Made by a program: the position numbers and the translations under genes | The notes under the pieces: model-generated | Databases searched by the model: none | Seen by the model: only the letters and a program-made list of their open reading frames with translations | Told to the model about the DNA's origin: nothing | Source of the DNA: Polytrichum commune | Taxonomy: Eukaryota; Streptophyta; Polytrichopsida; Polytrichales; Polytrichaceae | DNA length: 60,000 nt | Direction of reading: 5' to 3' | Assembly: GCA_950295325.1 (NCBI GenBank) | Contig: OX485803.1 | Coordinates: 26,166,001 to 26,226,000, forward strand | Shown here: positions 20,864 to 32,862 of the stretch, piece by piece | Layout of the letters: each line of letters starts with the position of its first letter | Numbering within the stretch: the stretch's first letter is position 1

Positions 20864-21994
20864 CATTACATCCCGGGTACGCAACTCCCATATTATACGC
20901 ACGGGGCATCGTATTAAAAACGACTTAGAGGACGGCTTTTGTAAAAATTATATCAAATTATATCAAATTAAAATGATCAAAAACTTGGGTGAAGACCAAA
21001 TTAAATAAAATGAGATGAAAAAAAAGTTGGGTTGCATATTTATTATAAAAAAACTCCAACGTATATAAACAATTGAAACACCTAGTTTTTTAACCTTGTA
21101 GAGCGTCTAAGAGGGGTATTCAATGTAGATGTCGGATTAGTATTCACAAATGATAGAGGGTCTCCCTCTTTTGGATGGAGTTGTGGCAATTACAGGTGTA
21201 ACATATTCCTTCTCCCTATCTCTACCTCCACTACATGAGCCTCTACGCTTCATCTCACAATCCATGTGTTTGTTTAAGCCAAGGATGACCCTCCCAAATG
21301 AGCACAAGCACACTCCAAAGCGACGACACAAAGGCTTCAAAACCGAACACAAAAGCTTCAAAGCGAATATATAGAAGCCTCAAACCCTAAGCCCTAACCC
21401 TAAACCGGGAACCCATGATATTTTGAAATACCCCATGATACCCTTGAGTAGTCGGGGCACCATATGATGTATATGGTCTTAAAAATACAAACCTCAATTG
21501 TATCCTAACACAAATCATTAGTTTTCTATCCCAACAGTTAGACCAGTAAGTTGCCTATACATAATTTTAAAAAATCCACACGAATATTTGCCTCCAATTA
21601 GAATTATAAGCCACGAATAGTTGCCTCCCATTAAAATTATAAGCCATGAATAGTTGCCTCCCATTAAAAGTACAAGCCACGAATAGTTGCCTCCCATTAA
21701 AATTATAAGTCATTCACAATGTTAAAATTTTATTAAAAAGTCCAAAAAGTTGGGTAGTTTGACCTATGGTACATGTATTAAAAAAATCATGTAATTAGGT
21801 TTTTAATGCAATTATATGCTTCAAAATATATTCATTTCCTATATATAATTACATTTTTGGATTCCTTGTTAGAAGGGCTACAAGGGTTTCCTACATTAAA
21901 ACAAATTGTATCACTCAATATTGGACTAAAACGCAATATAAGTGATTATAATCAGGACCATATAATATTGGAGTTGCGTACCCGGGCATTACAT
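20864..21994. mobile_element. Inverted-repeat element (ends CCCGGGTACGCAACTCC), TSD CATTACAT
   Basis: 1115 bp (20872-21986) bounded by CCCGGGTACGCAACTCCCAT... and its reverse complement, 25 of 26 bp matching. The perfect 8-bp direct repeat CATTACAT lies at 20864-20871 and 21987-21994. No transposase; it contains a 33-bp tandem repeat block. End form and TSD length group it with 1637-2280, 23186-23684, 37681-38016, 49894-50308 and 52306-53089. It shares the internal phrase TAAAAACGAC with the 23.2-kb element. The near-identical ends and intact TSD indicate a fairly young insertion. Confidence 0.85.
21580..21712. repeat. 33-bp tandem repeat, four copies
   Basis: GAATAGTTGCCTCCCATTAA followed by AATTATAAGCCAC recurs with the GAAT starting at 21582, 21615, 21648 and 21681, exactly 33 bp apart. 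The first copy is most diverged (GAATATTTGCCTCCAATT). Confidence 0.9.
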
Positions 21995-23177
21995 ATCATT
22001 GTTGTATGTTGATTTGTTCTTTGGACGTTGTTGTTGAATGGTGTATGTTGTTTGTAGATATCATTTTGCTACATTGGAAAACCGGCTTACTTATCAATGT
22101 CCAAGTATTTGGCTAGTTTTCATTACAATGAAAAGGGAATTAGCCGGCACTTGATAAAAATATATATATATAATATCGGCCGATCCAAATTGATGGCAAC
22201 AAGTTTGCAACCAGTCAAATCCTGAAAAAACCGGTAGAAATTGTGAAGGGGCGGATTTTAGCTGGTTGAGCTCAAAAATCTCCCGAACCCTGTCTATGAA
22301 GCCATGAAATCATCCACATTGAGACCAAAATTTATGTGAATCGTGCACATCCTTGCAGAGTACAAAGGGAAGGTAGGACAATAAGCTTGACTCAAACTTC
22401 TTTTTTCCCCTGAAGAAATGAGCTGGGTAGCGTAATGTGATGTTAGGTTTCTTCGTGTGCAGATGACCCAAATTTCACACAGAAATTCAAGTAAGAAATC
22501 AAAAAGTTTAGTGGAATTAATAAATTTCCTCAAGTAAAATGGTTGACCAAAATGGTGAATTATACAGTTTCCTCTCTCAATTCTACCAGGGAGTAAAATC
22601 TACCCCATTTCCTGGATCTTGGACTAGAAGATACAATTTGTCCTTGGCATGTAGCATCGTCTGTTGCAATTTCTTAGAAGCATTTGCAACATTTTGTAGA
22701 AGAATTGCTTTGATTCATCAGCACCGTGTCCCCAACATGTGAATATTCATTACCAGACTTCTATTTTTGTGATTTGGCATGTCCATAGGCCTTGAATTGC
22801 AAATAAATAATTGGGAATAGCTGCTCAAACCATGAAGTCATCCACGACGAGGCCGAATACGAATTGCATTGGAAATGAAGTTTCTGTTGATGTTGTGGAG
22901 AACTTGTTCCTCAATCCGCAGGAAAAACCTCCCATTGAAGCCAGCTTAGCAATCACCAACTTCATCTATTCCATCACTCCAATTTCCAGTCAATCAACTC
23001 CACCCACATCAGAACAACAATTTTATGTTGACATGTTAATATTTTTTTGCTTTTGTAACTTTTTGTGATAGATTTTTATAATTCTTGGGTGCAAATCTCA
23101 AGCATCTTACGTTTTAGACATGTTCCCCGGGGGGGGCACTCATAATAATTTTTTGGAGACACCTGCAACAATCACTT
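21995..23177. other. No gene seen; small internal duplication
   Basis: Two segments beginning CCATGAAATCATCCAC (about 22301) and CCATGAAGTCATCCAC (about 22830) are diverged direct copies. The ORF at 22811-23068 (+) has no recognisable domain. A CCCCGGGGGGGG run at about 23124-23135 looks like one end of a group-(a) transposon, but no partner end was found. Confidence 0.4.
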
Positions 23178-23692
23178 ATTGATAACACGGGTAGATCACT
23201 TAGTGCATTTTAAAAACGACGTGCGGCATAATATAGAGAGGATTAAAATCATTTGAAATAAAAATTATAAAGGAATTCCAAATAATGAAGGGGTCATTAA
23301 ATGTAGACAATCCCATTATAAGTAAGTTAGATGGACATAAAACGTGGGCCATTATTTTTTGTAAAAAATTAATATAGGGGTTGAAGATAAGGATCCTAGA
23401 AGGTATGTTTAGTATGGTATGTAAATGGGTTTAGGACTCACGGGGATGGATGATAATTGGGATTTCCGTCTGTCCAAAAATGGATTAAAAGAAATATAGA
23501 GTATAAAAAATTGCAGTGACTTGGACAATATAAGTAATGGAAGGGTGCAAACAAATGGGCCATTTTTGAAATTTAAGTAATTATAGGGAGGCTTTAATTC
23601 AACCCTTGAAGGTAAATAGCCCCAAAACAAAAAACCCCCAGCCGCACGTGGTGCACAAAAATGCCTTAGAGTGATCTACCCGTGATTGATAA
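23178..23692. mobile_element. Inverted-repeat element (ends CACGGGTAGATCACT), TSD ATTGATAA
   Basis: 499 bp (23186-23684). Left end CACGGGTAGATCACTTAG.. and right end ..AGTGATCTACCCGTG are reverse complements. Similarity continues, with small gaps, for about 43 bp down to CGTGCGGC / GCCGCACG. The perfect 8-bp direct repeat ATTGATAA is at 23178-23185 and 23685-23692. No ORF of note. Same group as the 20.9-kb element by TSD length and internal TAAAAACGAC. Confidence 0.85.
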
Positions 23693-23849
23693 TTAGAAAT
23701 CTAGAATGCATTCAATATTAAATACCCTATTTTTCTTACAAATTTGTGATAGCCTTTAATTTTTATCCAAGGGGGAGGGGGTGCATTGTGAATTGGCATT
23801 TTAACGACGGGATTGCATTGTTGTGGTATGGTGTCTAAGTCCGTGATTA

Positions 23850-24560
23850 TAACATGGTCAATTTTATCGTTGGATCTTCTAGCCGAATATGCAAACTTGA
23901 CTATGATAATATTGTACAATTTTCCATGAATATATTTCAATGTTCAACATTTTAATTATAATTATGTAACATCCAAATAATATATATTAGATGTTTGCAT
24001 CATTTGTTGGCTCTGTCTATAGGACAGAGACTATGCATCGACTTTTCTGTTTCAAGAGCAAATTCCCTAACCACTTTGCGTTCACACTTGGACATTTCTT
24101 GTTCTTGCTATTTTTGGTCCATTTTATTTAATGTGGATGTTAACTATAGTGTGTTATATATATAGTTATATAGTTAATTATAGTTTCTCCTAAAATGTAT
24201 TGAAAAACTCCTAGTTAAGTATAGTTATTTTGGTAGCTTCAATCGTTGACCTGCATTTGAGAAAATGGTGCACAAAATTCAAGAAAGTTTTGGTTATAGA
24301 TATAGAAAATAGTCATGGACTGGAATGAGCAAACTGGACAATTACAGTTGTAGTCTTTCATAAGAATGGACAAAGCCTCACGGTTCTACCGTTTCCTTGT
24401 TTTAACATAACACTCAAGTTATCACTAAGGATTCACATATCTCCCATGAAATTCAGATATTTCATAAGCATATGGACAAATCCACCCATAGAATTGAAGC
24501 AACCAAAAAGTTCAAATTTAGAAAATATGTCCAAATTTACTCGAATATAGGTTGACTTGC
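23850..24560 (+). repeat. Dispersed repeat, copy 1 (partner 26880-27190)
   Basis: Two blocks recur in the same order in the partner: GAATATGCAAACTTGACTAT... (23886) and AGGATTCACATATCTCCCAT... ATTGAAGCAACC.AAAAGT...AATATGTC.A.ATTTAC (24428-24545). In this copy they are separated by about 480 bp, in the partner by about 80 bp. Diverged; no coding content. Confidence 0.6.
24125..24240. repeat. Isolated cluster of GTTAACTATAG motifs
   Basis: The same GTTAACTATAG/AGTTAATTATAG motifs as in the 24.9-kb hAT-like element occur here, with TATATATAGTTATATAG between. Probably the worn end of a second copy; no matching end was found. Confidence 0.4.
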
Positions 24561-24882
24561 TCATAGCTCACAAACCCCTATCAAAATCAACTTGGGAAAT
24601 CATGGAGCATTTTTTGGTAGCAATCAAAATACAAAACACATGTTTGCTAGATGAGCTACCGTAGGTGATACGTAGGTTCAACACAAAGTAAGTTTCAGAT
24701 TTCGAGCAACATAGCACATTTTAAACAATTTATTAGTAGGAACCTCTACAAAATCCCAAATATCAGTTTGCAAAATTAACATTTTTGGCCCCAAAAGACC
24801 GAATGTGCTTATCACCAATAGTATGAAGTAGTGGAGGAAAGCAAACTCAAAGTCTACTTTTGACTTGAATGTGAGCAAATGG

Positions 24883-25433
24883 AAATGTTCCAGACCTTGG
24901 ACAACTACCGAATTAACTATAGTTAACTAGATTTTTATCAACACACTTTAGGGAACAACTATAGTTAACTTGAGAATTTTAAGACCAGATTCAAGAACAA
25001 CTATGGTTAACTAGAAAAACTCCCATGTATTATTATATACTCAAAGAAGTTTGCCTCTTGGTTTGCTTCAGTGGAGGGTCTTTGATATGCTCGGGCCAGT
25101 GAGGATCATCAAGAAACGCCTTTATACGATCACTCATAGTGTTGGGCTCCAAAACAACCTCCATGTACACCACCAACACAAATAACACACTAGTGACACT
25201 ACAAGCCTACAACATATTTTTGTGAACAACTTGCGCTCAACTCTAGTTAACTAGATATTTAGTTAACTAGACACAACTATAATTAACTATATTTTTTGGC
25301 AAACTGAATTTAGAACAACTATAGTTAACTACATTTTTTGGCATGTCAAATCGCAAACAACTATAGTTACGAAAGGCAACTAATTAACTGATAGTTGAAT
25401 TAGTTGGTTAGTTGTCCAAGGTCTGAAATATTC
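24883..25433. mobile_element. hAT-like non-autonomous element rich in AGTTAACT motifs
   Basis: 535 bp (24891-25425) with inverted ends CAGACCTTGGACAACTA.C / reverse complement, flanked by AAATGTTC (24883-24890) and AAATATTC (25426-25433), an 8-bp TSD with one mismatch. A CA-initial end and 8-bp TSD fit the hAT superfamily. Subterminal AACTATAGTTAACTA is repeated many times in both halves, as expected for transposase-binding repeats. No ORF. Confidence 0.75.
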
Positions 25434-25518
25434 TATTACTGTTGTTTTGAATGGCACCAAGAAAGCCACAATTGACCCCCAAGCGTTTTGTTTGGAGAAA
25501 CATTACAACAGAGACATT

Positions 25519-25665
25519 CATAACATTATTCAGATCCAAAACAATGTTCTATGGGACTGACAATTTTCCACAAAATGTTCCCCATATTCAGACTGAATGT
25601 GAGAAATATTCCGTGAAATACTGTCAGTCCCAGAGAACGCTCTTATGCATCTGAATAATGTTATG
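25519..25665. mobile_element. 147-bp fold-back MITE, copy 1
   Basis: CATAACATTATTCAGAT on the left and ATCTGAATAATGTTATG on the right are exact reverse complements. Pairing continues inward (GGGACTGACA / TGTCAGTCC; ATTTTCCAC.AAATGTTC / GA.AAATATTCC), so almost the whole length folds on itself. A second copy lies at 57250-57395. Confidence 0.8.
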
Positions 25666-26620
25666 TTAGTTTGTCATTACAATTTAATCAAGCCCATAAA
25701 TTAGCCTCAAGTCCCTCTAGTCACTGCATTGCAAAATGTGACTTCATACTGCCTCATAAAACACGTTTCTAAATCTATACAAATGGATCAAAACTAGGAG
25801 TATAGCCATAAGTGTTACGTGCACTAAAATCTATTGCCCCGTATCATTTGTAAAATCCATGCAAAAAGAGTGTTGCAATGATCTTACTTTCACCACTCAA
25901 AATCACACCGCTGGGTGCTCAGCATAGAACAAAGGAGGGAGAGAGGGGATTATCACATATGAGCATACCTCTCATTCATTTTAACATAATGATTTGACCC
26001 CCTATAAGTTTGTGGTTGATTTTTTTTCAAATGACATGGACTACACTAATTTGGGGTCTTTGACGTTTATTCCAGCGTCAACTTAAGTAAAAGTATCAAC
26101 CTTTGGGTTGCATTTTATTTCAAGGCTTTTATGTTGGATGAATGCGACGTACAATCGTATGCGATAATTCCCTCTCTCCAAAAAGTGAACTCCTCTTTTG
26201 CTTTTTACTAAAGAATACCATGCATTGGGTACACGTACCTATATACCCATCTTTTTGGATTTCCCCTCACAAGGCCCGACCACTTTGATCCTAATGGACA
26301 CGAATTGTATTTTCATTTTTTTTAATCAGATTTATTAGTAATTTTTTAGCAAATTAAACAATCAAAGTAGTAGTATGGCATTATATTTGTTGGGCCATGT
26401 TAATTAGAGTGGTACTCGTGACTTGTCATGATATAACAAGTGTTTTTACTGGAAGTATAACGTTTATGTTATGATAGCATTGACCAACATTAATCTACGT
26501 GTGGTATATTATGTGGCACACCATAAACTAAAAAAGGTATTACTAGAAAAAGAATGTGGCCCACGGTAAATAGTCTAGTATCCATTGTTGTGGGTCAACT
26601 TTGAGTAGTGTAGCCCATAC
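25666..26620. other. No gene or element seen
   Basis: AT-rich intergenic sequence with no ORF of note or paired ends. Confidence 0.4.
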
Positions 26621-26850
26621 TAAGGGCCACTTTGCATCAGATCTTGAGGGCCCTTGACAGGTGATATACAAATTATGTGATTAATTGAGAAGTTAGAGAT
26701 AGTCCAAGCTCATTCTACATTAGACCTTGAGGGCATGAGGAGCAAAGAAATTTGAAAGGATGAAAGATCCACATGGCATCCTACATGGCATCAAGTGGAC
26801 AATGTTTCAAGGTCTACCGGACATTGCACTAACCAATGTTTAAATAAACT
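26621..26850. mobile_element. Partial GGGCC-ended element, related to 43.6 kb
   Basis: TAA then GGGCCACTTTGCATCAG, followed by TTGAGGGCCCTTGAC. Further in, AGTCCAAG.TC and TGAATG/GGATGAAAG..CCACATGG..TCCTAC..G.CATCAA..G parallel the element at 43552-44047. The right end could not be found; it may be truncated near 26850, where the diverged repeat begins. Confidence 0.5.
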
Positions 26851-26879
26851 TGGACTTCGTTGAATTATATCATGTTGAA

Positions 26880-27190
26880 ATCCATCATAGGATCTTCCGA
26901 TATAATCAGATCCTAGGATAGAATATGCAAAGTTGATTATGGTAATATTATAGCATTTTTATTATATTTTCATTGTTTACATATATTTAACATCAATTTT
27001 TGATATTTTATTTTTCCTATCATATTTTATTATCATAACAGTCAAGTTTTCACTGAGGATTCACATATCTCTCATAGAATTTACGCATATTGAAAATGTA
27101 TTGATGAATCCACCGATAGATTGAAGCAACCCAAAAGTCTAAATTTTGAGAATATGTCAAGATTTACTTATATAGAGATTCCATAAAAAG
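26880..27190 (+). repeat. Dispersed repeat, copy 2 (partner 23850-24560)
   Basis: GAATATGCAAAGTTGATTATGG at 26920 and AGGATTCACATATCTCTCAT at 27056 onward match the two blocks of copy 1 in order. See that entry. Confidence 0.6.
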
Positions 27191-29403
27191 AAGTGGGTTA
27201 AATGTGAAACTAGGGACCGTGGCAAGCAATTAAATTGCCATTGGCTTGTAGAAATATTATGTTGTCATGGTGGGATCCTGGACTACCTACTATTTTGGAT
27301 TGTCTAAAAATATGTTGCAGTCCCTCAACATGGCCCATAACATTACTCATTTGATGAGCTATGTTCATGGGCCCAATTATGGATATGAGGATAAAGACTT
27401 CATATGCTAGAAAACTAGTCTTTCAACCTGAACGTGAAGTTAAGGCAACTGAAGATAGCTCATCAATTGAATAATGTTATGTCCACTTTGACTTTATACT
27501 TAGCGTTGAGACCCATCAATTGCAAAATTAGATTTCTATTTCCCACAGTACGGCCTTTGGATGATATTCAAGGGCCCTTTATTAGATTGTCATGGTCATG
27601 GCTCTTGGTTTCTTTGTAAAGCAACCCTACACCATATACATAGTATAGTGCCTTTTAAAAATACATAAAAAAATTTATTAAAAAAACCAAAGCAAACATG
27701 CTCCAAAGATGGCATTCAAGTTCAATATGTGAGACATTCATCATCCGGTCAATGAACTTTGACTACCTCTAGAAGAGGCATATGAACTTCAAATTCTCAT
27801 ATGCATTCTTTCGTAATTTTGTACATGTTTATAAATTTTTATCGAGGGTCTACATCCATCCTGCCATCCAAATTAGAAAGACAAAAAACAAGATTTTCGT
27901 TAGCTACCCCAACTTGATAACTTCAACTTTGCAATTGCTCAATATTCTTTGGATATCATTGGATCATCATTCCAATTTGGTTGGAATGATGATCCAATGA
28001 TGATAGTTTTGATTTTGCGGCTTCATTTTGAAGTTGGCTTCTACATGCAAGTGGTCAATCAAAACAAATGTTGATGATAGTGAGCTCAAATGCCATGGAC
28101 ATATGGGTGACCTGAAAATTCCAAGTTCATTGGAGTGCACCATGGGGTAGTAATGGGGTAATGTGACTTAAGGAACATTAAGTAAATTAAGTATCCATTT
28201 TAGAAAAACCTATGATACTTTATCATTTTGAGTCAACTTCAAATTGGGTCCTTTGCAAATTGCATGCCATACATTTTGGTACAATTTCTGGAAATTTTCA
28301 TGCTACCGTAATTGTTCTCGACTCAAGTGGGCTACTTAGGTATTGGGACCAATGAGTTGCACAATTCTCTGCAAATGCAACTTTGCACCAAATCCAAATA
28401 TGATAGACAACCCTTAGATGGTTTCTTTTCTTGTTAAGACACCTATGGATGGAAGCATGGTAAAGTGGGCTAAAACAAATGCTCTAATCTATTAAAATTA
28501 GTATTTTTTTGGTCAAACGCCTACAAGTAGTAGTAAATTGTTGTTTAACTTGGATAAATTTTCACGGTGCCTTTTATTTTTAAGTGAGGTATGCAAATAA
28601 AGGACAATGGAGATAAGATCTTCAAAACATGTTTGGCATGGCTTTCCATGGATCATTTGACGCAAACGGAATGATGTGATTTTCAACAACACTTCATGGC
28701 CCATGGAAAGGATGCATCAGGTTATTGGGGGGTGTTTTGCTTGATTATGGCCGCCTTGAGTGATAAAGTATGCTCAAGGATCTTCCATAAGCCCAAGATG
28801 GTGCCTATTAAGATGTTCTTGACGAATTCGATTTGGTTTGGCATGTTAAAGGATTTGTTGTCACTCGTAGTGAAGGTTCGGCCTGGGATGGGCATCATTT
28901 CTTGATTTTCCTTTAGTCCTTTTGTGGGTTTTCCTAGAGTGGTTGTACTGGTCTTTTCCTGCAATTGAATTTTGTTTCAATTTGTGCCCAAATATCTATA
29001 TCATTAAGAGTGATGCTCTAAAACAAATGGCTAAATATGGTTTTGAACATACATTTCATGATTTTGAACTTGGATTTTTTCATGTTCCTTGTTTTCATTA
29101 TGAACTTCAAAGCATCATCAAGAACACTGTAGGAAATCATCAATTCATCTAATGATATCTTTTTTTGAAAATCTAGACAATTACTTATTCAATATCACTT
29201 ACTTGCACACCACTTCCACTGCCCATTATTATTTATTTATTTATAAGAAAAAATTTCAACATGAATCGCTTGGCTTTGTAAATCAATATGTTTCTCAAAT
29301 GTTTATGATTTTTGTTCAAAAAAATCAAAGTTGGTATATTATTTTGAACCACTTTCACTTAAATCTTTGCGAGGATCGAGAGTTATCCACTTCATCATGG
29401 CTC
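27191..29403. other. No gene seen
   Basis: Only short ORFs without domains. Contains a perfect hairpin at 27955-28001, listed separately. Confidence 0.4.
27955..28001. repeat. Perfect 21-bp-arm hairpin with 5-nt loop
   Basis: ATCATTGGATCATCATTCC-AA at 27955-27975 and its exact reverse complement at 27981-28001, loop TTTGG. Perfect arms in otherwise diverged DNA suggest a recent palindromic event or a worn MITE centre. It is too short for a normal plant microRNA precursor. Confidence 0.8.
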
Positions 29404-29690
29404 CAAGAATAAGCATCAAAAAGACATGTCTTTAAATGAGATTGGACTACGTGCTCAGAATATGCTAACCATACTAGGCTCGATAGACAACATGAATGGG
29501 GGGAGGACCTATATGACCATTCAATGAGCACAAGAATATCAAATTTAATGACACATAAGATATTCATATGAGCTCCAAAATCTACGGGGGCGGCATATAG
29601 TCTCAATTTGAATTTGTTAATCATCTCGTGTTGATCTTGTGTTTCGCATCCTAACTTAAGTGGACTAGTTGGAAAAGTAACCATTTAAGA
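29404..29690 (+). repeat. Dispersed repeat family R1, copy 1
   Basis: Shared wording across copies: AGCATCAAAAAG, GATTGGACTACGTGCTCA, AACCAT-CTAGG-TC-AT-G-CAACAT, AAGATATTCATATGAGCTCC, then GGGGG and AACCATCTCGTG. Copies: 29404-29690, 29862-30145, 44655-44925 (+). Worn minus-strand pieces are at 33385-33510 and 51915-52060. No ORF is conserved, so it looks like a non-coding or long-dead element. Confidence 0.7.
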
Positions 29691-29861
29691 CCTGTATATT
29701 TTAGCCGCAAGCATTGAGAGGAGTTGTGGTCTATTCTTTGGAAGCAAACAACTCCAATGAGTCGATTGATGTTGTAATATGCAATGGTATTGTAAGATGA
29801 GTGGACCTACTTTGGTTAGTTATCTTCATCAAACACCTATATTTGAATGGTGGGGATGCAA

Positions 29862-30145
29862 GAATAGACATCAAAAAGTAGTGTGTCTAAAAAGTTTGAA
29901 CTACGCCCTTAAACTTTGGAAACTATTCTAGGTTCAATAGTCAACATAATTGGGAGGGGGGTCAATCCCATCATTTAAGGATTCTTCACTTTGATGATAC
30001 ATAATATGTTCATATGAGCTCCATGAATTATGAGGAAATCATCCACATGCTCGATTTAAATTCACTGGGGATCTTACAATAACCATATGCTTGAAATCCT
30101 AGGAGAAGTGGGCTAATTGCAAAGGATAACTACATAAGACTTGTC
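29862..30145 (+). repeat. Dispersed repeat family R1, copy 2
   Basis: Carries AGACATCAAAAAG, TTGAACTACGC.CTTAAA, CTATTCTAGGTTCAATAGTC and AATATGTTCATATGAGCTCC in the family order. Lying 460 bp after copy 1 in the same orientation, the two form a loose tandem pair. Confidence 0.7.
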
Positions 30146-31625
30146 CACCTCATGGCCATTTGACACATGTGACCAAGGTCCATGAAAAAAAAATGATCTA
30201 GAATATCTCGTGGTAATGGTTAGCAGTCCAAAGACCACGATCAAGAGAAATCCACATCAGATGTATATTAAATTTATGTAATGTAAGAATAAATATTATG
30301 AAAATTAATCTTGGCCCTGATATGGTCACCTTCATTTTTTGCCAAGAGATCTTAATATTGTGTTCTTTCATCAACAAGTCCACGTGACCACCAAACATTA
30401 TCCATTTATGGAAATGTAAGATTCCATGTCACTTACTCATCCATTTTTTTTGACTTGGTCACTCTTATTATTGGTGACATTGTGTCGAATGAAGTGAAAC
30501 CCTAACTCACACCAGAAAGACACGGGATTAAAAGAGATAGGACCAAGGTTGAGGCATCTATAACCAATAAAATAAGAGAGTTTGCATGTGTTAAGGTGGA
30601 GTTATAGCGGGGAGTTGTTTTTCTTGCGAAGAGAAACAAATTGTAAGGAGAAAGCCAAAAATATATAAAATATATAAATAAAATCACAAATATGGAAATT
30701 GCTACAAATTTTGAAGCAGTAAAGTTTAGGGTAACACATGGTTGATCTATGCGTTAACCCATAACCGCTCATCTAATTACTAAGGCTTGGCTACAACAAT
30801 TGTCAAAACTCTCATGAGGGTGATCAAACCACATAAACCTCAACTTTGTTCGCCTAAAAAAATGTAGATCACATCCATGTCGGCATATATGACCTTAGTG
30901 AGCGGTTAAACGGACTTGGTCGACTATGAATGCATCAACCTAAACTCTTCAATACCTATCAACTATTCCACACTCAAGAGTAAACACGAGTGGGAGAACC
31001 TACGTATTCAGTTCACGAATCAACAAATCTGCACTTCCAATAACCATAACTAGATAAAGGTAGATCCAATTCTCAATCCGATTTTTCCTGCTGCTTCATC
31101 ATAGATTTATTAATACCACACAAATCCAAAGACACAAATACGATCAATAGAAGATGGAGAACCAAAAAAGAAATGAACCGACCAAATAACACCCGCAAAA
31201 ACGTTTTGTTGCAAAGTTGTCATGCATGTGAACGAGAATCGCGTAATACACCTTGTCCTAGCTAGGAGCCACGTCTCATTAGCCCCATGGGGTTCTAAAC
31301 TGCACCGAGTGTTCCCAAATCCTAAGTCGCCTCCAAGAATAGTTGGGCTGCTGCACCCAATATCTCGGGAATAGCGAACAACAAATTCCCACCACAAACC
31401 CCGGCCTACTATTAACTTAAGCCTTGCAGTTCTAGCTAAGATCTCATCTCGTGTTTTGTGTCTTCATAGAATCGGAATGTGCAGGCTAGGGCCTTTACAT
31501 GCATGAACCACTACACTTATGAAAGCCTAGAAGCCCTCGCTCATTCCGAGCGATATTTCGACGTAGAAAACTCAAATTTGGTGACAAAGACTTGACAATC
31601 TTACATACATGATCACCATTGGAAT
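30146..31625. other. No gene or element seen
   Basis: AT-rich sequence. Minus-strand ORF 31110-31397 has no recognisable domain. Confidence 0.4.
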
Positions 31626-32055
31626 TAAGGGCCGGTTTAATTACCCCATGGACCATGACATCGGACCATGGAAGATGTCCTTTGAATATGTTGATTTTTG
31701 AATATATGCTTAAAAAGGGCAGTTTTTGAAAAGAAAAAGAACAATCAAGTTTTTTCTCTTTTTCAAAAAACGGTTCATTAAAATTTTATTATAACAGTAT
31801 TTCTTTATCATGGGCCTTTGTCTTTTTTCTATTAGAATACCTCTTTTGCCTCTCCCACCGCAAAACCCGTTGGATCATGTTAGTGGATGATGTAGGCCTG
31901 AAAATGTGTCTTTTAAGGACCTTGAACTCCATGGTCATTTTGACATTTTTTTCTTATTGTAAATTGAAGTGGTCCCGGGACGAGTTCAATAGCCAATCAT
32001 AGATTTTACAAGGCCTTGGGATGACTTCACGGTCCATGGTGTGAACAACCCCTAA
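31626..32055. mobile_element. PIF/Harbinger-like MITE, TSD TAA
   Basis: 424 bp (31629-32052): left GGGCCGGTTTAATTACCCC then ATGGACCATG; right, reversed, GGGGTTGTTCACACC then ATGGACCGTG. TAA lies at both sides. It resembles the element at 38837-39287 (GACGACTTCA.GGTCCATGGTGT; shared internal CGTTGGA-CATG-AGTGGAT and GTAGGC). Ends are more worn than in that copy. No ORF. Confidence 0.7.
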
Positions 32056-32498
32056 GACCCCTATCTCATTACTCACCAACTCAAGTTGTACGTTCCCAAA
32101 TTGAGTGAGAAATCGGCATTCTAAACAATCAAGCTCAAAAGGTCAACGTGTTTCTTCCGTCCATATATACATCTGTGAGATTTTCCTCGCTCTCGTTGTT
32201 CTTTTCTTTTCTTTTTCCGAAATGAAAAGTGTGTTAAGCGCATGATGAAGAAAATGCTAATTTTAGGTCTAACATTAACTTATGTTGAAATTTAACATTC
32301 GATGTGTTGATTGCACCCAAATGGTTGTGTCGGGTAACCCCCTTGGGAATCCCAGTCCCAAGGGCGATCACTTGTCCATAATTAGTGGGCCACATGAAAA
32401 TGCTAATTGGTAGATTCAATGTGCACACATTTCTAGCTTTTTGGTCCCTTTTCAAGCTCCTTTCGATATTTCTTATACCGTACATCATATACTTCCCT
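32056..32498. other. No gene seen
   Basis: Short minus-strand ORFs only; nothing recognised. Confidence 0.4.
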
Positions 32499-32862
32499 TA
32501 TGAAATGGATGTTGCATTGATGTTTGGGATGGTGTTTGGGAAGTCTCCACACATTTGATGTGGGTACAACTAACTTGAACCTACTTTGATCTTTTTGAGC
32601 TACCTCATTATCTTTCATATATATAATCCCTTGAAAGTGCATGAAGCATTAATGGTGGGAAGGTGTTGGGAAGTCTCCAAGGATCAAAGTTGAATATTAT
32701 CCTAATTAAACATACTTCGATTTTTCCGATATTCATTCTACTTAATTTTCATCCACAATATGCATGTGGCATTGATGTTGGGAAGACACTGAGAAGGTTC
32801 CAAACACATCAATTCCACAATGGATAGACAATTACAGTGGACCGCTCTCAATAAACAATATG

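Noticed and set aside
21580-21712. CRISPR-like array of short direct repeats
   Set aside because: Units are contiguous 33-bp tandem repeats without unique spacers, in a plant nuclear transposon.
22811-23068. 85-residue ORF
   Set aside because: No recognisable domain; its first part is a diverged duplicate of sequence at 22.3 kb that is not open there.
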